A stretch of 64,000 bases of DNA from Rhizomys pruinosus. Taxonomy: Eukaryota > Chordata > Mammalia > Rodentia > Spalacidae. A program made the translations under genes and the position numbers. Numbering within the stretch: position 1 is the first letter of the stretch; the number at the start of each line of letters is the position of its first letter. The DNA is taken from positions 354,104-418,103 of the forward strand of contig VZQC01005738.1 of the NCBI GenBank assembly GCA_009823505.1. Direction: 5' to 3'. Of this stretch, positions 46,613 through 58,509 are shown piece by piece. Under the pieces are notes generated by a model. It made no database searches and had not been told where the DNA came from. It saw only the letters and a program-made list of their open reading frames with translations.

Positions 46613-47300
46613 AGATTTTATATAGGTACATAAGATCATGCCTGTAGATATATACATATATCCAGATGACAGTAGTTGTGAAACCATGTAATGAGAACAA
46701 AGAGGACTATTGCAAAGAAGGGCAGAAAGGGGCAGGGAGAGGTATGGGGGAAATTCTCAATGTATGAGGTATACTTGCATAAAAAACAGCCCCACGAACT
46801 CAGTACCATGAACAATGAATATATACAATGAAAAAAATTACCCCCCACAAACAACCAAACAAAATACGCTCTCAACTGTTTACCAGTCAGCAGATGTTTT
46901 GTGACCAACCACTACCATGTGGGAAGCTCTGTGTTAATCTCTTATGTCAGAAGCAATTTTTTTTAAAGTAGCAAAGCCTAAAACAAAAGATAATAGTGCT
47001 TGCTCTTAAGAGCTCTGAATTTAATTGGACAGATAAGGCAGCGACGTGGGACAAGATAAGTGGCACTGGGAGGCTATCATTGACGTGGCCCAAGTGGCTG
47101 CCTCACATATTGAGTTTGAGCGGGAGAACAGGGGGTAAACTGCTGTGGGCCAGGGCGGGCAAGAAAGGCTTCTAAGAACAGCCTAAGGATCAGGGCGCTG
47201 AGCACTGGACCAGAGCAGGAAGGTGACAGAAGAGGGAGGAGGAGAGGGGGGAGGGAAGTAGATGGTCAATAAACAGGAAAATATCTTAAAGAATTCACTT
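46613..47300. other. No feature recognised
   Basis: Non-coding; nothing supported. Confidence 0.4.
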
Positions 47301-47304
47301 AAAG

Positions 47305-47520
47305 ATGGCTGGGTATAGGGTCCTCGGGACAGCTGTCTGGGTAAGAGCACTTGCCTTCAATTCTGATGACCTGACCTTGAGTCCCAGGCCCCACATGGTG
47401 GGAAGAAATCTGATTCCTGCAAGTTGTCCTCGGACCGCCACCTGTGGGCTGTACCGTCCAGGCTCGCACATACACATGCAGCCCCCGCAAACACACACAC
47501 AATTAAATTAATAGATTTAA
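47305..47520 (+). mobile_element. B3-type SINE
   Basis: 'gagcacttgccttcaattc', 'cctgaccttgagtcccaggc', 'aagttgtcctcggaccgcca', short CA tail near 47487. Confidence 0.65.
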
Positions 47521-47694
47521 ATCTTCTAAAAGATAGATGAGTGACCCAAATGAAATGATTAAAGTCCAAGACAACTGATTCTGTCATCCCCCCCGACACA
47601 CACAGTATAAGGGTTGAGAGTTCAGAGTTAAGCCAGCCACACTTTTAGTCTTTAAATATTAAATATGTTTCTGTTCTTGTTCATTTCCGTCATC

Positions 47695-47812
47695 TGCCCT
47701 TCCTCCCTCCCTCTCCTCTACCCTCTCCTTCTCCCTCTCTTTCTCTTCCTTTCCCTTTCCCTCTCTCTTTCTTCCTCCCCCTCTCCCTTTTTCTCTCCCT
47801 CTCCTCTTCTTC
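47695..47812. repeat. Polypyrimidine tract
   Basis: C/T-only mixture over about 115 bp (CCTCCCT, CTTTCCC motifs). The basic frame on the minus strand is a repeat artefact. Confidence 0.85.
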
Positions 47813-48184
47813 AGCCCTAGTCTGTTTAGGAACTGGAGCACTGATCACTTTCAACTATCCTGGAACTTTGGGAAAACCTCTTGTGGTTGTTTTCAAGGAT
47901 TCTGGGGATTTTAGGTCTGAGAACCATAGAAATGCCACCAAAAAAAGAACCCAGAATGTCACTAAGTTCATGCTCCCCAGACACAAGCTCGACATAGGAT
48001 CCCAACAACAACTGCCAAACTTTCGGGTTTGTATCCACTACAGTCTGGATGCCACGTGAACAAACATGTCTGGGAGACTTCACTTACCCTGAGCTTTAGT
48101 TTATTTATGCTAGATCTTATGTCTCAGATTGATCAGCTTTCTGCCATTTATTGCTTGTTGTTGTTGATGTTGTTGTTTTCTTTT
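47813..48184. other. No feature recognised
   Basis: Unique non-coding sequence. Confidence 0.4.
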
Positions 48185-48425
48185 GGTATTGTTTTTATTC
48201 TGTGATGGACTCATGTAGCCCAAGCTATCCTCAAACTTGCTATGACCATGGTCAAGGGTGACCATAAATTTCTGAACCTCCTCACTCTATTGCCCAAGTG
48301 TTGGAATTACAGATGTATGTCAATACATTCGGTTTGTGCACTGTTGGGATTGAATTTCAGGCTCTGTATACACCAGGCAAGGGCTTTGTATACACTCTGC
48401 CAGCTGAGCCACATCCCCAACCCTG
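48185..48425 (-). mobile_element. B4-type SINE, antisense
   Basis: 'ctcatgtagcccaagctatc', 'ccaagtgttggaattacaga', 'gccagctgagccacatcccc'. Confidence 0.65.
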
Positions 48426-48439
48426 CAACTCACTGTTTT

Positions 48440-48960
48440 AATAACTGTGTTATTTCATATCTGTATTATTCAGGGTTCTCTAGGAGAACAGAACTAATGA
48501 ATGAATCTATTTTACAGAAGGAGATTATGGTTTACACAACTCCGGCTGAATCATCTGACAATAGCTGTCTGCATGCTGGGGAGGGTGAGAACACCATGGC
48601 TGCTCACTCTACAAGGCTGGGTACCTCCACAGTCCCAATATTATGCCAAAGGCTGGGTGGCTTCCTGGAGCGCTGCTGGCCTTCAGTCCACCCAGAAGGC
48701 CAGAAAGATGAGTTCTGATGTCGGTGAAGGACAGCAACAGCAGTGGCAGTGGCGGCAGGAGCAAAGGCCTGTGGGTAAAGTCAGCGCCGCTTTCCTCAAT
48801 CCTCTTTACATCTGGGCCCATTCTAGCAGAGGGTCTTCTCTCCAGTGAATTCCTTTTGGATATCCCCTCACAGATCTATCTAGACACAGGGTCTCATGGT
48901 TTACTCCAGACCTGATCGAGATCTAGATCAAGTTGGTAATCTAGATCAGCGATTACAATA
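48440..48960 (-). mobile_element. LTR-like rodent repeat, antisense
   Basis: 'tattattcagggttctcta' with 'gagaacagaactaatga' resembles the end of a common rodent LTR family read in reverse. 'ccagaaagatgagttctgat' and 'gtcggtgaaggacagcaaca' fit the body. A CAG/GGC-rich patch lies at 48729-48760. Family uncertain. Confidence 0.45.
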
Positions 48961-49194
48961 TCTATGAAATATTCGGATAAAATGCAGACAGCACCAGACT
49001 GAGGAATGAATTTCAAATTCATGAGCAGGCTATGACCAGCAGAAACTCTTAGCATAGATTGGGGAGTCTTATCTGGTTCTGCCCAGGGGGTCATCAGGAA
49101 GAACAGGAGGAGAGGAAAACCAGAGAGCCAGGTTCACATTAGAGATTCACAGGGACTTTGCCCAAGAAGGAGGTTGTGGTGGCTAAAGGGCTCG

Positions 49195-49645
49195 TGTTGA
49201 CTGTTGATATTCACATCATCTTTTGTTTGTTAACAGCAGCCAAGTTAACTTGCTGAGCACTTAAATAAGGGAGTTATAACAGCTAATCCTAATTGGCAGC
49301 TGGACAGGATCTAGAACCACCTAGGAGGCAAGCTTCTGGGCATGCCTGTGAAGGAGTTTCTAGATGGGGTTCATTGAGGCTGAAAGACCCAGCCTAACTG
49401 TGCGGTCCTGGACTGAATGGAAAATAGAAAGGGAGCTGAGCAGCTGCATTCACCTCGCTCTGCTTCCTGACTGAGACGGATGTGAGCAGCCTCCCTCTCC
49501 TCCTGCTCCTCAGCCATGACTTCTCCATCAAGATGGAACACAGCCTCAAACTGTGAACCACATAAACCCTCCCTCCCTCCTTCAGTCGCTTTTGTCAGAC
49601 ATCTTGTTACAGCCACAAGAAAAGTAATTCAGGAGCAGCTTTTGC
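49195..49645 (+). mobile_element. LTR-like rodent repeat
   Basis: Body words 'tgtgaaggagtttctagatg', 'tgactgagacggatgtgagc', and end 'aaaccctccctccctccttc' with 'cttgttacagccacaagaaa' resemble MT/RMER-type LTRs in plus orientation. Family uncertain. Confidence 0.45.
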
Positions 49646-50150
49646 TTTGCTAGGTTTGACTTGCTCATGAGTTGGACTGTGATCTTTTTATTTCAAATAC
49701 ACTACATAGACCTTACTGACCATATCAAATTCCATCCAAACATTCCTTCATCTTGCATAGACATACATGTGTGCACAGCCACAAACACACACTGCACATT
49801 GTGTATGAAGAGGATTCTGATTTAGAAAATGAAGAAATTCATTCTTAGAATAAGAATGATTCTTCAAAAAGAAAAGATTCATTCTTAGAATAATGAAAAC
49901 CAGAATTCCCCAAACACTAGGTGAAATGTTTTTATAATTCTTTGGTTTTGATAACTGGGTTCTTTAATATAAGAAATTTTTTTTTTCAAAATCTGTCTTT
50001 TTGCTTCTGCTGCAAAGCATTTGAATCATCAAGTCAGGTTGGTGGTTTTGATGGTAGCTTAAATTGGCATGATTGGTTCTGGAGGAAAGGGTCTTATTGT
50101 TGGATTGTTTTGTTTTGTTTGGGAGGGCATTGTTTATTTGGGGTTTTGGC
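49646..50150. other. No feature recognised
   Basis: Non-coding. Near 49833-49890 the phrase 'attcattcttagaataa' occurs twice, a short local duplication. Confidence 0.45.
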
Positions 50151-50154
50151 TTTG

Positions 50155-50240
50155 GTTTATTTATTTATTTATTTGAGACAGAGTCTCATGTAGCTCAGGC
50201 TTGCTCTGTAGCTTACAATGATTTTGAATTCCTGATTAGA
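50155..50240 (-). mobile_element. Truncated B1/B4-like SINE, antisense
   Basis: TTTA run then 'tgagacagagtctcatgtag' and 'ctcaggcttgctctgtagc'. The rest is missing. Confidence 0.6.
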
Positions 50241-50394
50241 AAAATATTGAACAAAGCTCGACATGTATAGAAGTTTTTAAATTTGAATTTCAACTTTGGG
50301 TTCATGGTTCTTAGAAAAATAGTCCATTAAAATCTAGGCCCAGGCCTGGTCTTTTCAATAATCTTTGACAAAACTAAGGACATTATCGTTCATG

Positions 50395-50735
50395 GAAGCC
50401 TGGGCTGGTGTGGCACCTCAGTTAGTGAAGTGCTCACATTACCAGCAAAAGGAACTGAGTTTGATCCTCCAATCCCCACACTGGAAAAATTGAAGAGCCT
50501 GGTATGGTGGCAGGCTATTGTAATCATAGCACTGGGGGGGGGGTCAGACAGGACAGGAAGATGCCAGACTCACTAGCTGGCAAGTGGAGCCAAAGCAACA
50601 AGCCCCAGACTCCTGCCTCAAAAACCCATGTGGATGTGGTGCCTGAGAGATGACACCTGAAACAGACATCCACATGTGCATTCACACGCACAGGCACACA
50701 CACACACACACACACACACAAGTGCACGCATGTAC
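50395..50735 (+). mobile_element. B3-type SINE with (CA)n tail
   Basis: 'gaactgagtttgatcctcc', a poly-G spot at 50535, 'gatgtggtgcctgagagatg', CA run at about 50694-50720. Confidence 0.65.
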
Positions 50736-50754
50736 ACATATATGTTCCTTTTTA

Positions 50755-50857
50755 TTTTTTATTTATTATATTTTAAGAGATTCACAGTATAAGAGCACAG
50801 TTGTTTTCAGATCACATTGACGTTGCTCAGTTTGCCATACAATTAGGTAATTGGTGC
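50755..50857 (-). mobile_element. Second copy of the unidentified retroposed transcript
   Basis: T/A-rich left end followed by about 95 bp clearly homologous to 11233-11333 ('agcacagttgttttcagat', 'attaggtaattggtgc'), then unrelated sequence. A 5'-truncated copy of the same source in the same orientation. Confidence 0.65.
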
Positions 50858-51142
50858 TAGGATCCAAAACATGTTCCTGCACACATAAATACACATATAC
50901 ACAAATTAAACTGAAATTTCTTACTATAAATTTCAAAGTTTGGAAAATTCAAAATATGACTATACATGAAACTAAAAGTAAAATAAAAGGCGGCTGCATT
51001 TGTTCAAGCTGTGCTTTTTATTTTAAAAACCTGATTAAAACCCCACTTTATTTTAAAGAATTTTTGTGGTTATGTTGCTGCTAAAGAATAAAAATAGTTA
51101 ATTGAGTTAATATGTTTATTTCTATGTTAATATACTCATTTA
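50858..51142. other. No feature recognised
   Basis: AT-rich non-coding sequence. Confidence 0.35.
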
Positions 51143-51246
51143 CAGAAGGGCATGGTGGTGCTTGCTTGTAATCCCAGTGCTCAGTAGCCTGAGAGTCTTA
51201 ACTCCATAAAAAGTTCCTGGGCCTGGCCTACCTCAGTCCCTGCCTC

Positions 51247-51289
<43 letters not shown>

Positions 51290-51306
51290 ATGAATAAATA
51301 AATAAC
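51143..51306 (+). mobile_element. B1-like SINE with (AAAT)n tail
   Basis: 'agggcatggtggtgcttgct' and 'tgtaatcccagtgctcagta', then about 14 units of AAAT at 51246-51305. Confidence 0.7.
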
Positions 51307-51369
51307 ACTTTATACCCAAGCCAAAGTGCTTGTTTTCTTACTATAAGAAATTGAGATTCTAGAATTTTC

Positions 51370-51525
51370 CTTCCTTCCTTCCTTTTCCTCCTTCTCCTTC
51401 TCCCCCTTTTCCTTTTCTTTCTGCCTTGTTTTCTCTTCTCTCCCCTTGGCTCTCCTCTCTCCTACTCCCCCCCATTCCCCCTCCTCTTTTCTCTCTCCCC
51501 TTTCTTCACCCCCCCCTTGTGTGTA
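51370..51525. repeat. Polypyrimidine tract
   Basis: CTTC, CCTT and CCCC-rich stretch over about 155 bp. The Glu/Lys-rich minus-strand frame is a repeat artefact. Confidence 0.85.
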
Positions 51526-52155
51526 AAGCACAAGGAGGGTATTGATGTCTTCCAGGACCTTAATTGCAAGAACAGCTTTATCTCCCAGACAGACAGACAC
51601 TACATAAATGTTTGGTTTACTCTGTATCACACAGTTAACAAGGTCCTACAGGTTCAAGGAAAATAGATTGTAAAACTACACTAGAAGGACTCAGCATTCT
51701 GGAAGGAAAAAATGAAAAGAACAAGGAAAAACTAACAGATAAGTCTGAAGAGACTGAAATTTTTTAAATAGCCCACTGTTTAGACATGATCCTATGGGGA
51801 AAGGTAGAATGGTAGTTTTAGAAACAAGGTAGGAAGATAAACAGAAAGGGAGGTCTGTTCTTCCACTTCTTATTCTGTAAGTCCAGCCATTCTCGGGAGA
51901 CAATAGATATATTATACCTGTGTTTGTTTCCTTTTTTAAAAATAACTGTGTTTGTTTGCAACCCAAGCTTCCTACACTGGCATCCCAAATTACCCCGACC
52001 CTAGGGACTCCTGACGGAGAAGGCTCCTCCGCCTGACTTGCCCATGGTAAGTGTAACTTTCAACAAGCTTTCAAAAGGCTTTCCTCAGTAAACAACACAG
52101 GCTACTCTTCTGTACTTTATTCACAGACTGCTACCAGGTAAGCAGGTAAAGAAGT
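51526..52155. other. No feature recognised
   Basis: Unique non-coding sequence. Confidence 0.4.
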
Positions 52156-52159
52156 ATCT

Positions 52160-52385
52160 TGGGATGGGCATGCTTCTCAGTTGGTAGAGTACTCACCTAG
52201 CGTTTATGAAGTCCTGGGTTCAATCCTCAGAGCCCCCTGAACCACGTCAAGCAGGTACGGTGGTGCCTACCTGTGATTCCAACACTCTTGGAGGCAGGAG
52301 AATCAAAAGTTCAAGGTCATCATTGACTACACAGTAAGTGTAAGGCCAGCCTGGGCTACATGAGACCCAGTCTCATAAAAAGTGT
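52160..52385 (+). mobile_element. B4-type SINE
   Basis: ID-like half ('gatgggcatgcttctcag', 'gtcctgggttcaatcctcag') then B1-like half ('ggcaggagaatcaaaagttc', 'ggccagcctgggctacatga'), the B4 order. Confidence 0.8.
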
Positions 52386-53280
52386 CTCAACACCATTCAC
52401 CCTGAGCATAGGTGTACAAGCTTTTACTAACCTACTTGTAAGCTTTGCAAATCTGTACGGAAGTTAGAAGTCTGTTACATGTACATTACAGTTATCCAGT
52501 AAATGAGAGCCAAAAGAGGCAATTCTGAACCTTCAAGTTCTTGGCTAGTTGGTGAAGGAGGCCAGACACACCCAATCCACATGAATTCCAAAGGTGTCCA
52601 AGGTATGAGAGCCATCCCTTTTCCTTTACTCAAGTCAATTGTAAACCACAGAAGCTATGCCCAAGCCAGGACATACCACCAAAGTCAGTGAAAGCGTACA
52701 CTTCTGGGAGAAATTGAGTCTTAAAGACCAGTGTTTTGCCCAGATGCCATGAGATCAATTGCTTCAAAGCAGACCTAGTTTTGGCTCCACCATGTGAGCT
52801 TTGTCAATTCTCACTGAATATCCTAGAACATTCAAGCCTAAAGAGTTTAGGACACGAACAGAGGCTGTAATTTGGGGAGTATACCTTTATATTTGTGGGA
52901 GACTCAGGGGAAAATACAGATGGTTGAAGGGGAGCTTGCATGAGGGAAAGTGAGGGATTTCCTGGAAGAGTGTCATGCTGGCTCAGTACACCACTGGTGA
53001 CAGGCCTGTTCAGAGGGACATGATGTCCAACTAGAATGAATAAGGTGTGAGGGGCGCACTCTCATGTGACACTCCAGGGGGATGCCAAGCAACATCAGAC
53101 CTGGGAATTTCTCACAGCAGTAGACCAATTCAGGTGATGAGGGAAGGTGGTAGATATCAGAAAGCACTATAAAGAGATTTTCTAATCCAAGGATTGCTTT
53201 TTAGGCTGGCCAGTTTTTCTTATATTGAAGGGATGAGGTGGTCATTATTACTTGAAAACGATAGCCAGATTAATAGACTC
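52386..53280. other. No feature recognised
   Basis: Nearly 900 bp of unique non-coding sequence without exon or repeat signature. Confidence 0.4.
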
Positions 53281-53284
53281 TGTG

Positions 53285-53565
53285 AGCTGAGGAGATGGCT
53301 CAGTTGTAAAGTGCTCATCATGCAAATGTGGGACCTGAGTTCAGAACCTTTGTAACAAATCTGGTGGCTTGACCTGTACCCCTGGCACTGTGGGGACAGG
53401 CAGATGCTTGGAGCTTCCTGGTCAGGCAATGTATCCTAAGGGGCAAATTCCAAGGCAGTGAGAGATTGGAAAATGGAAGTTGATGGCATTTGGAGAACAA
53501 CCCAATGTCAATCTCTGGCATACACATGTATACAAATATGTGCATGCAAATGCACAGAGAGAGGA
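53285..53565 (+). mobile_element. B3-type SINE
   Basis: 'gctgaggagatggctcagtt', 'gggacctgagttcagaacct', 'tggggacaggcagatgcttg', short CA-rich end. Confidence 0.7.
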
Positions 53566-54460
53566 GGGGGCTGGGAGAATAGAATGTGCAAACTGGAAGG
53601 AACATACAGATTTTTAGAGCCATTTCTGGGTCTCCCCACTTCCCCTTCAGAGACCCCGCTAGGGCCTTCTCATTCTCTTCTCATTCTCCTCACCTGGAAG
53701 TCACAATCTGGCAACCCCAGGCCTACTGACTTGGAAGTCTGATCCCCTGGCGTGCTCTCTCCAGGTCTCCTTCCTGCTCTTCCACTGCTACCCTTATCTC
53801 ACCCCACTGCTCACCAGGAAGAAAGGATCCTGTCTGTCTGTCATGTGGCCCTCCTCGGTGTTCTTTCTTGACCACAATCTGAAATCACTTTAGTTTAGTT
53901 ATTTGTTCCTGGTCTGCCTTCTCCGTATCATGCGTGTCAGGCAGTCACGGACCCCCTCTTTCATTTCCTTCTTTCCCTTCAGTGTGCATCACAATACCTG
54001 GCTTCTGCTTAGAGCTGCACAAATATTTGTTTAACAGAAGAATACAAGTGGAGGTAATGCGGTCAAAGTAGTGAGGGAAATTCCCTCAAACTCTCCCAAG
54101 CCATCAATACCAATACTGGAATAAGCACACAAGTTACTCAAGAAGCCTTGACTTGTAAAATAAAGGTGGGGAGGAGGATGTTGTTGACATCTCTGCAGGA
54201 GCTGGCACGTATCACACTCAAGAGAACTTTTGAGGGTGACACCAATGAAACTGACTTTTTTTAATTTTTTAAATTTCTTTTTATTGTTATTAAACTTTTT
54301 CCATACATCATGCATCATTTCTCAATCAAATTTAGAGTCACTTCCACGCCCCCCACCCCACCTGAGTTCCTGCTCCCTGTCATACATTTCTTGCATCTTT
54401 TTCTGTGCCTTTCCAGAGTTAATTTTTTCCACTTCTTTTGTTGTTGTTGTTCTAACTTGT
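53566..54460. other. No gene recognised
   Basis: Non-coding. The stretch 54265-54440, with repeated T runs and 'catcatgcatcatttctc', could be an L1 remnant but is not distinctive enough to call. Confidence 0.35.
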
Positions 54461-54467
54461 ATTGCTT

Positions 54468-54489
54468 CAATATATATACATATATACAT

Positions 54490-54534
<45 letters not shown>

Positions 54535-54560
54535 AATATATACATACATACACATATCAC
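54468..54560. repeat. (TA)n microsatellite with ACAT flank
   Basis: TA run at about 54496-54530 between TATACA-rich flanks. A T run follows at 54574-54596. Confidence 0.9.
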
Positions 54561-54699
54561 CTGAATTGGAGGATTTTTTTTTTTTTTTTTTTTTTTAAAA
54601 AATATCATGTTTTCTTAAGGAAGTGTTTGAAGGTTTTTGGCAAGCCCAAAACAACCATCAATCTTGCCCTTGTGCTCCACACTGGGGTCTTTCCCTCCC

Positions 54700-55020
54700 C
54701 CAAATGAAGTCCAGTAAGCACGCATCCTGTCTTGATATTCCTGTACTGGCCTCTTTCATACAGCCCAGGTAGTCCAACAATGGACTACCTCTGATGAGGC
54801 TGAAATCTCCATAGCTGCTCAGTCCACAATCTGGGTATCTCAGTAGTCCCCATTGAAGGCCTGGAAGATTCTTGGAGAGACATGAGTTTTCAGTCCGTAT
54901 TGGAGGGTTAAAAAACTGTGTCTCATGTCTTTGAAGAATGGCAAAACCAGTGGCCACCACAGAGTAGATGCACTCGCCAGTAAGAATTGAAGACAGGCCA
55001 AATAACAGTGCTCTCTCTTT
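54700..55020 (-). mobile_element. LTR-like rodent repeat, antisense
   Basis: 'gtagtccaacaatggactac' and 'tgctcagtccacaatctggg', 'atctcagtagtccccattga' resemble the LTR family suggested at 48440. Family uncertain. Confidence 0.45.
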
Positions 55021-55159
55021 TTTCTTTTTGTCTTTTTACTAAGATCTCAGGTTTTATATCTGAAGTACAATTTCTCAGGACTTACTGATTATTTATTTCT
55101 GGTTTTACTTTCCTTTTGGATGCTTAAGGCCACACAGCCCAGAATAAGCAAGGTTTTTG

Positions 55160-55428
55160 TTTTCTTTTTTTTTTTTTTAATTTTTTTTAATTAATTTTAT
55201 TTATTTCTGTATGTGTATGAATGTACTGCCTGCATGCAACTCTATGCACCCGTGTTGTGCAATGCCACAGAGGTCAGAAGAGGGTCTCGGATTCCCCTGG
55301 AACTGGAGTTCTCCTGGAATTGGAGTTTCAGACGGCTCTCGGCCACCATGTGGGTGCTGGGGATCGAACCTGGGTCCTCTGTAAGAGCGGTTGGCACTCT
55401 TAACCGCTAGGCCATCTCTCCAGCCCCG
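55160..55428 (-). mobile_element. B2-type SINE, antisense, with internal duplication
   Basis: T-rich start, 'ctgcctgcatgcaactctat', 'cagaggtcagaagagggtct', end 'aggccatctctccagccccg'. 'ctggaactggagtt' is duplicated as 'ctggaattggagtt' at 55299-55326. Confidence 0.85.
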
Positions 55429-56570
55429 GTTTTTGTTTTCTTAAGGTCAGTTGAGGATCTGGTCCTCAGGGGTCTCTTGGGTTTTTTTTGGGGGGGGTCG
55501 TGGGAGCCCCTGGCTCCTTTCAGCTTTTCATTTACCAGAAACTGACTTCTTATAGGTATCAGGAAGACGAACTGAATTGAATGCACTCCATTATCTTTTC
55601 TCTTCACTCAAGTCCAGCCCCTCCTCAAACCACATCAAGACTACCCTCCTATCTCCTTCCCCCCAGAGCTGGTCCTCACTTACTGCTGACTCCCGTTCTG
55701 CTCCATCCTTTAGAAGGTTCTATCTGTGAACTAAGACAATCGCGTTGAGGTCAAATTGCAGCTTTTAATTGCCAGTGCTTAATTGGGGGGTTGAGCAGGG
55801 GCAGAGAACCAAGATGGAAAGAACGGGGGAGGTAACTAACAGCACTGTGTGCAGCCTCAGCATAAGTCAGCTGCTTAGTAGATATTGTCTCCTTCTGCCT
55901 GAGTCAGGAAGGAGATACTTTATTTATTTACTTTTTTGGTAATATTTTAAAGGAAATCTTAATCCTGCTTTTGTAACTCCTCAGAGGATCTTCAGTAGCA
56001 AAAAGGGTGTTACAACATTCTGAAGTCTCAAGAAGCGAAATCACTCAAACTAATAAACGTGTCACTCAATATGCCGTGGGGCCCCAGGAAATGTAGCATG
56101 ATGCAATCAAGCAGGATCAGCTTTTAAGACTCCCCGAAGGACAGTCACCACAGGGTAAGCGAATCCTTGGTGGTGTTGAGTTTGGTTTGGTTTCTGTAAC
56201 CTCATCTTTCTTCCATAATCACCCTGTTTCTGCTCATGAATGCTTTTGAAAGTGACATTAAGAATAGCTCCCCTGTACTGAATACCTACTGCTGCTTTGT
56301 CTCTGAGCTTATGACACCCTCAGAGGATATCAATACTCCAAACAAGACGTTAGTACTTAATGAAGTTAAGTAAATTGCTCCAGATTCAAATAGCTAGACA
56401 GAGCTTCCAAGCCTGTGCCTCGCATCAGACTTGTGTCCCAGGGTGGCTGAGCCTGTGCCATTAGCCCTTCCTACACACAGCCCATATCCATCGGCCCAAA
56501 TGTACTTACTATGTGAGGAAAATATTTCATGTTTGCTGTAAAAATCCTGCCTCAGAATCACTCACCTGAT
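55429..56570. other. No feature recognised
   Basis: About 1.1 kb without recognisable repeats or exons; a G run lies near 55490. Confidence 0.4.
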
Positions 56571-56574
56571 CCTC

Positions 56575-56786
56575 TTACTCTTTCTTTTAATTTTATTTTT
56601 ATTTGATGTGTATGAGTGTATTGCCTGCATGTATATAAGTTCACCTGTGCTTGGCAGTGCCTATGGAAGACAGAAGAAGATGTCAGATACCTTGGAAGTG
56701 GAGTTGTTAACTGCCCTGTAGATGCCGGGATTTGAGCCTGGGTCTTCTGCAAGAACAGCCAGTGCTGAACCATCTCTCCAGCCCCA
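56575..56786 (-). mobile_element. B2-type SINE, antisense
   Basis: 'ttttaattttatttttattt', 'tgcctgcatgtatataag', 'tgaaccatctctccagcccc'. Confidence 0.8.
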
Positions 56787-56789
56787 TTA

Positions 56790-57016
56790 ATATTTCTTTT
56801 TGAGACCTAGCCTCACATAGCTCAGGCTGGTCTCAAACTTGCTATGCAGCTGAGGATGACCTTGCCTTGCTGATCCTCCTGTCTCCAGCCTGACAAATGC
56901 TGAGATTACAGATGTGTGCCACCACACACCTGGTTTTACGTGGTGTTGGGGATCAAACTCATGACCTCATGCATGGTAGGTGACTACTCTACAGCTGGGC
57001 TGCACTCCCAGCCCCT
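56790..57016 (-). mobile_element. B4-type SINE, antisense
   Basis: 'agctcaggctggtctcaaac', 'gctgagattacagatgtgtg', then ID-like half ending 'gctgggctgcactcccagcc'. Confidence 0.75.
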
Positions 57017-57419
57017 TTCATTCTCTTTCGACATGTTTGTCATCTCTGAGGTCATACTGTGTAGACATTCTAGAAGCAGCAGTGTTTGTATTGTATCATG
57101 TCACACATGAACAAAACGAAGAGTTGTATAAATTCAAACTCTACATTGGATTCTGAGTACAGGATAGACGGTGCCACAGGACCAGCAAACTAGTTTTTAA
57201 TCAGACAACCGAGCCTTTTTACTTGCTTTTCTCAAGGTGTCTATGAATCTTTGCTGCTCTTGCTCAGTGTTATCTAGTCAATCATTAACTTGTGAAAACA
57301 TGGGTACATGCTTGACAAGCTTCCAAAGGAGGGTCGTCGTAAGACTACTTGGAAACCCTAACCGTAGAAGTTCTTTATTCAATATAAAAAGAGTCAGAAA
57401 CTCCAATAAATATATCTGA
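57017..57419. other. No feature recognised
   Basis: Unique non-coding sequence. Confidence 0.4.
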
Positions 57420-57735
57420 TTTGGGGTTGGTGGAATGGCTCAGTGGGTAAAGTGCTTGCTGTCCAAGCATGAAGACCTGAGTTCAGATCCCCAAGACCCA
57501 TGGAAAAGCCAGGAATGGTGGCATGGATCTGAAACCCCAACACTGACCAATGGAGACAGCCAAATGCTGGGGGCCTTCTGGACAAGCAGAATAGCTCAGT
57601 GAACTTAGATGAGAGGTTCTGCCTCAAAATACATAAGCTGTAGAACAACAGATAAGACACCCAACATTGACTTCTGATCTCCATGTGCCTTCATGACCTC
57701 TACACATATGTGCATATGACACACACACACACATC
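57420..57735 (+). mobile_element. B3-type SINE with short CA tail
   Basis: 'ggtggaatggctcagtgggt', 'agacctgagttcagatcccc', CA run at about 57719-57734. Confidence 0.75.
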
Positions 57736-57789
57736 TAATTTATGTTAATATTTCTAAAGTCTTATTCTTAGCAGCAATACAAAAACTGC

Positions 57790-58072
57790 TAGACAGGGCA
57801 CGTTGCTCTGTTGGTAGAGAGTGCTTGTGAGCATGCACAGGGCTCTGGATTCCAGCACCACATGGACTGGGCATGGGGGAGACTCCATAGTCCTAATACC
57901 AGGGAGGTAGAGGCAGGAGGATCAGGAATTCAAAGTCATCTTCAGCTATACTGGAAGGTTGAGTCTAGCCTGGGCTACATGACAGTCTGTGTGTGTGTGT
58001 GTGTGTGTAATACATATACTATAATACACAGTTATAATATAATATATATAATATAATATATATAATATATAT

Positions 58073-58108
<36 letters not shown>
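57790..58108 (+). mobile_element. B4-type SINE followed by GT, AT and GA runs
   Basis: ID-like half ('cgttgctctgttggtagaga') and B1-like half ('aggtagaggcaggaggatca', 'agcctgggctacatgac'), then GT (57988-58008), AT (58040-58074) and GA (58076-58108). Confidence 0.75.
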
Positions 58109-58112
<4 letters not shown>

Positions 58113-58508
58113 AAATCTGCCAAGGATTTATAGTCTCCTTTGAAGCAGAACCATTTCCCCCTTCCGGTAAGAGGCCATCCCCATTAGTTCCAACTGAAAC
58201 AGCTCCCTACACAAGAACACAAGAGACACTGTGCTTTCATGGAGTTTCAGCAGTATATCATTAGACAAGTATTGAAGTCTACTTTTAAAGACTATGTAAT
58301 AACATTTGATAATGCTTACAGTCAATAAGAAAACAGAAGGCAAAATGCTGTCTATGCTACTGCAGCTGTGAGAGGGCGACAATGCCGCTAGCACTTTTTC
58401 TCTCTGCCTTGCCCCTTCCCTCCATGTGAACCCTTCACCTCAGGAAGAAGCTGGGAGCGTCAAGCAGAGAAAAGGAATCTTCTCCTATTTCTGAGTTTTT
58501 TTTAATTT
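58109..58508. other. No feature recognised
   Basis: Unique non-coding sequence. Confidence 0.4.
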
Positions 58509-58509
58509 A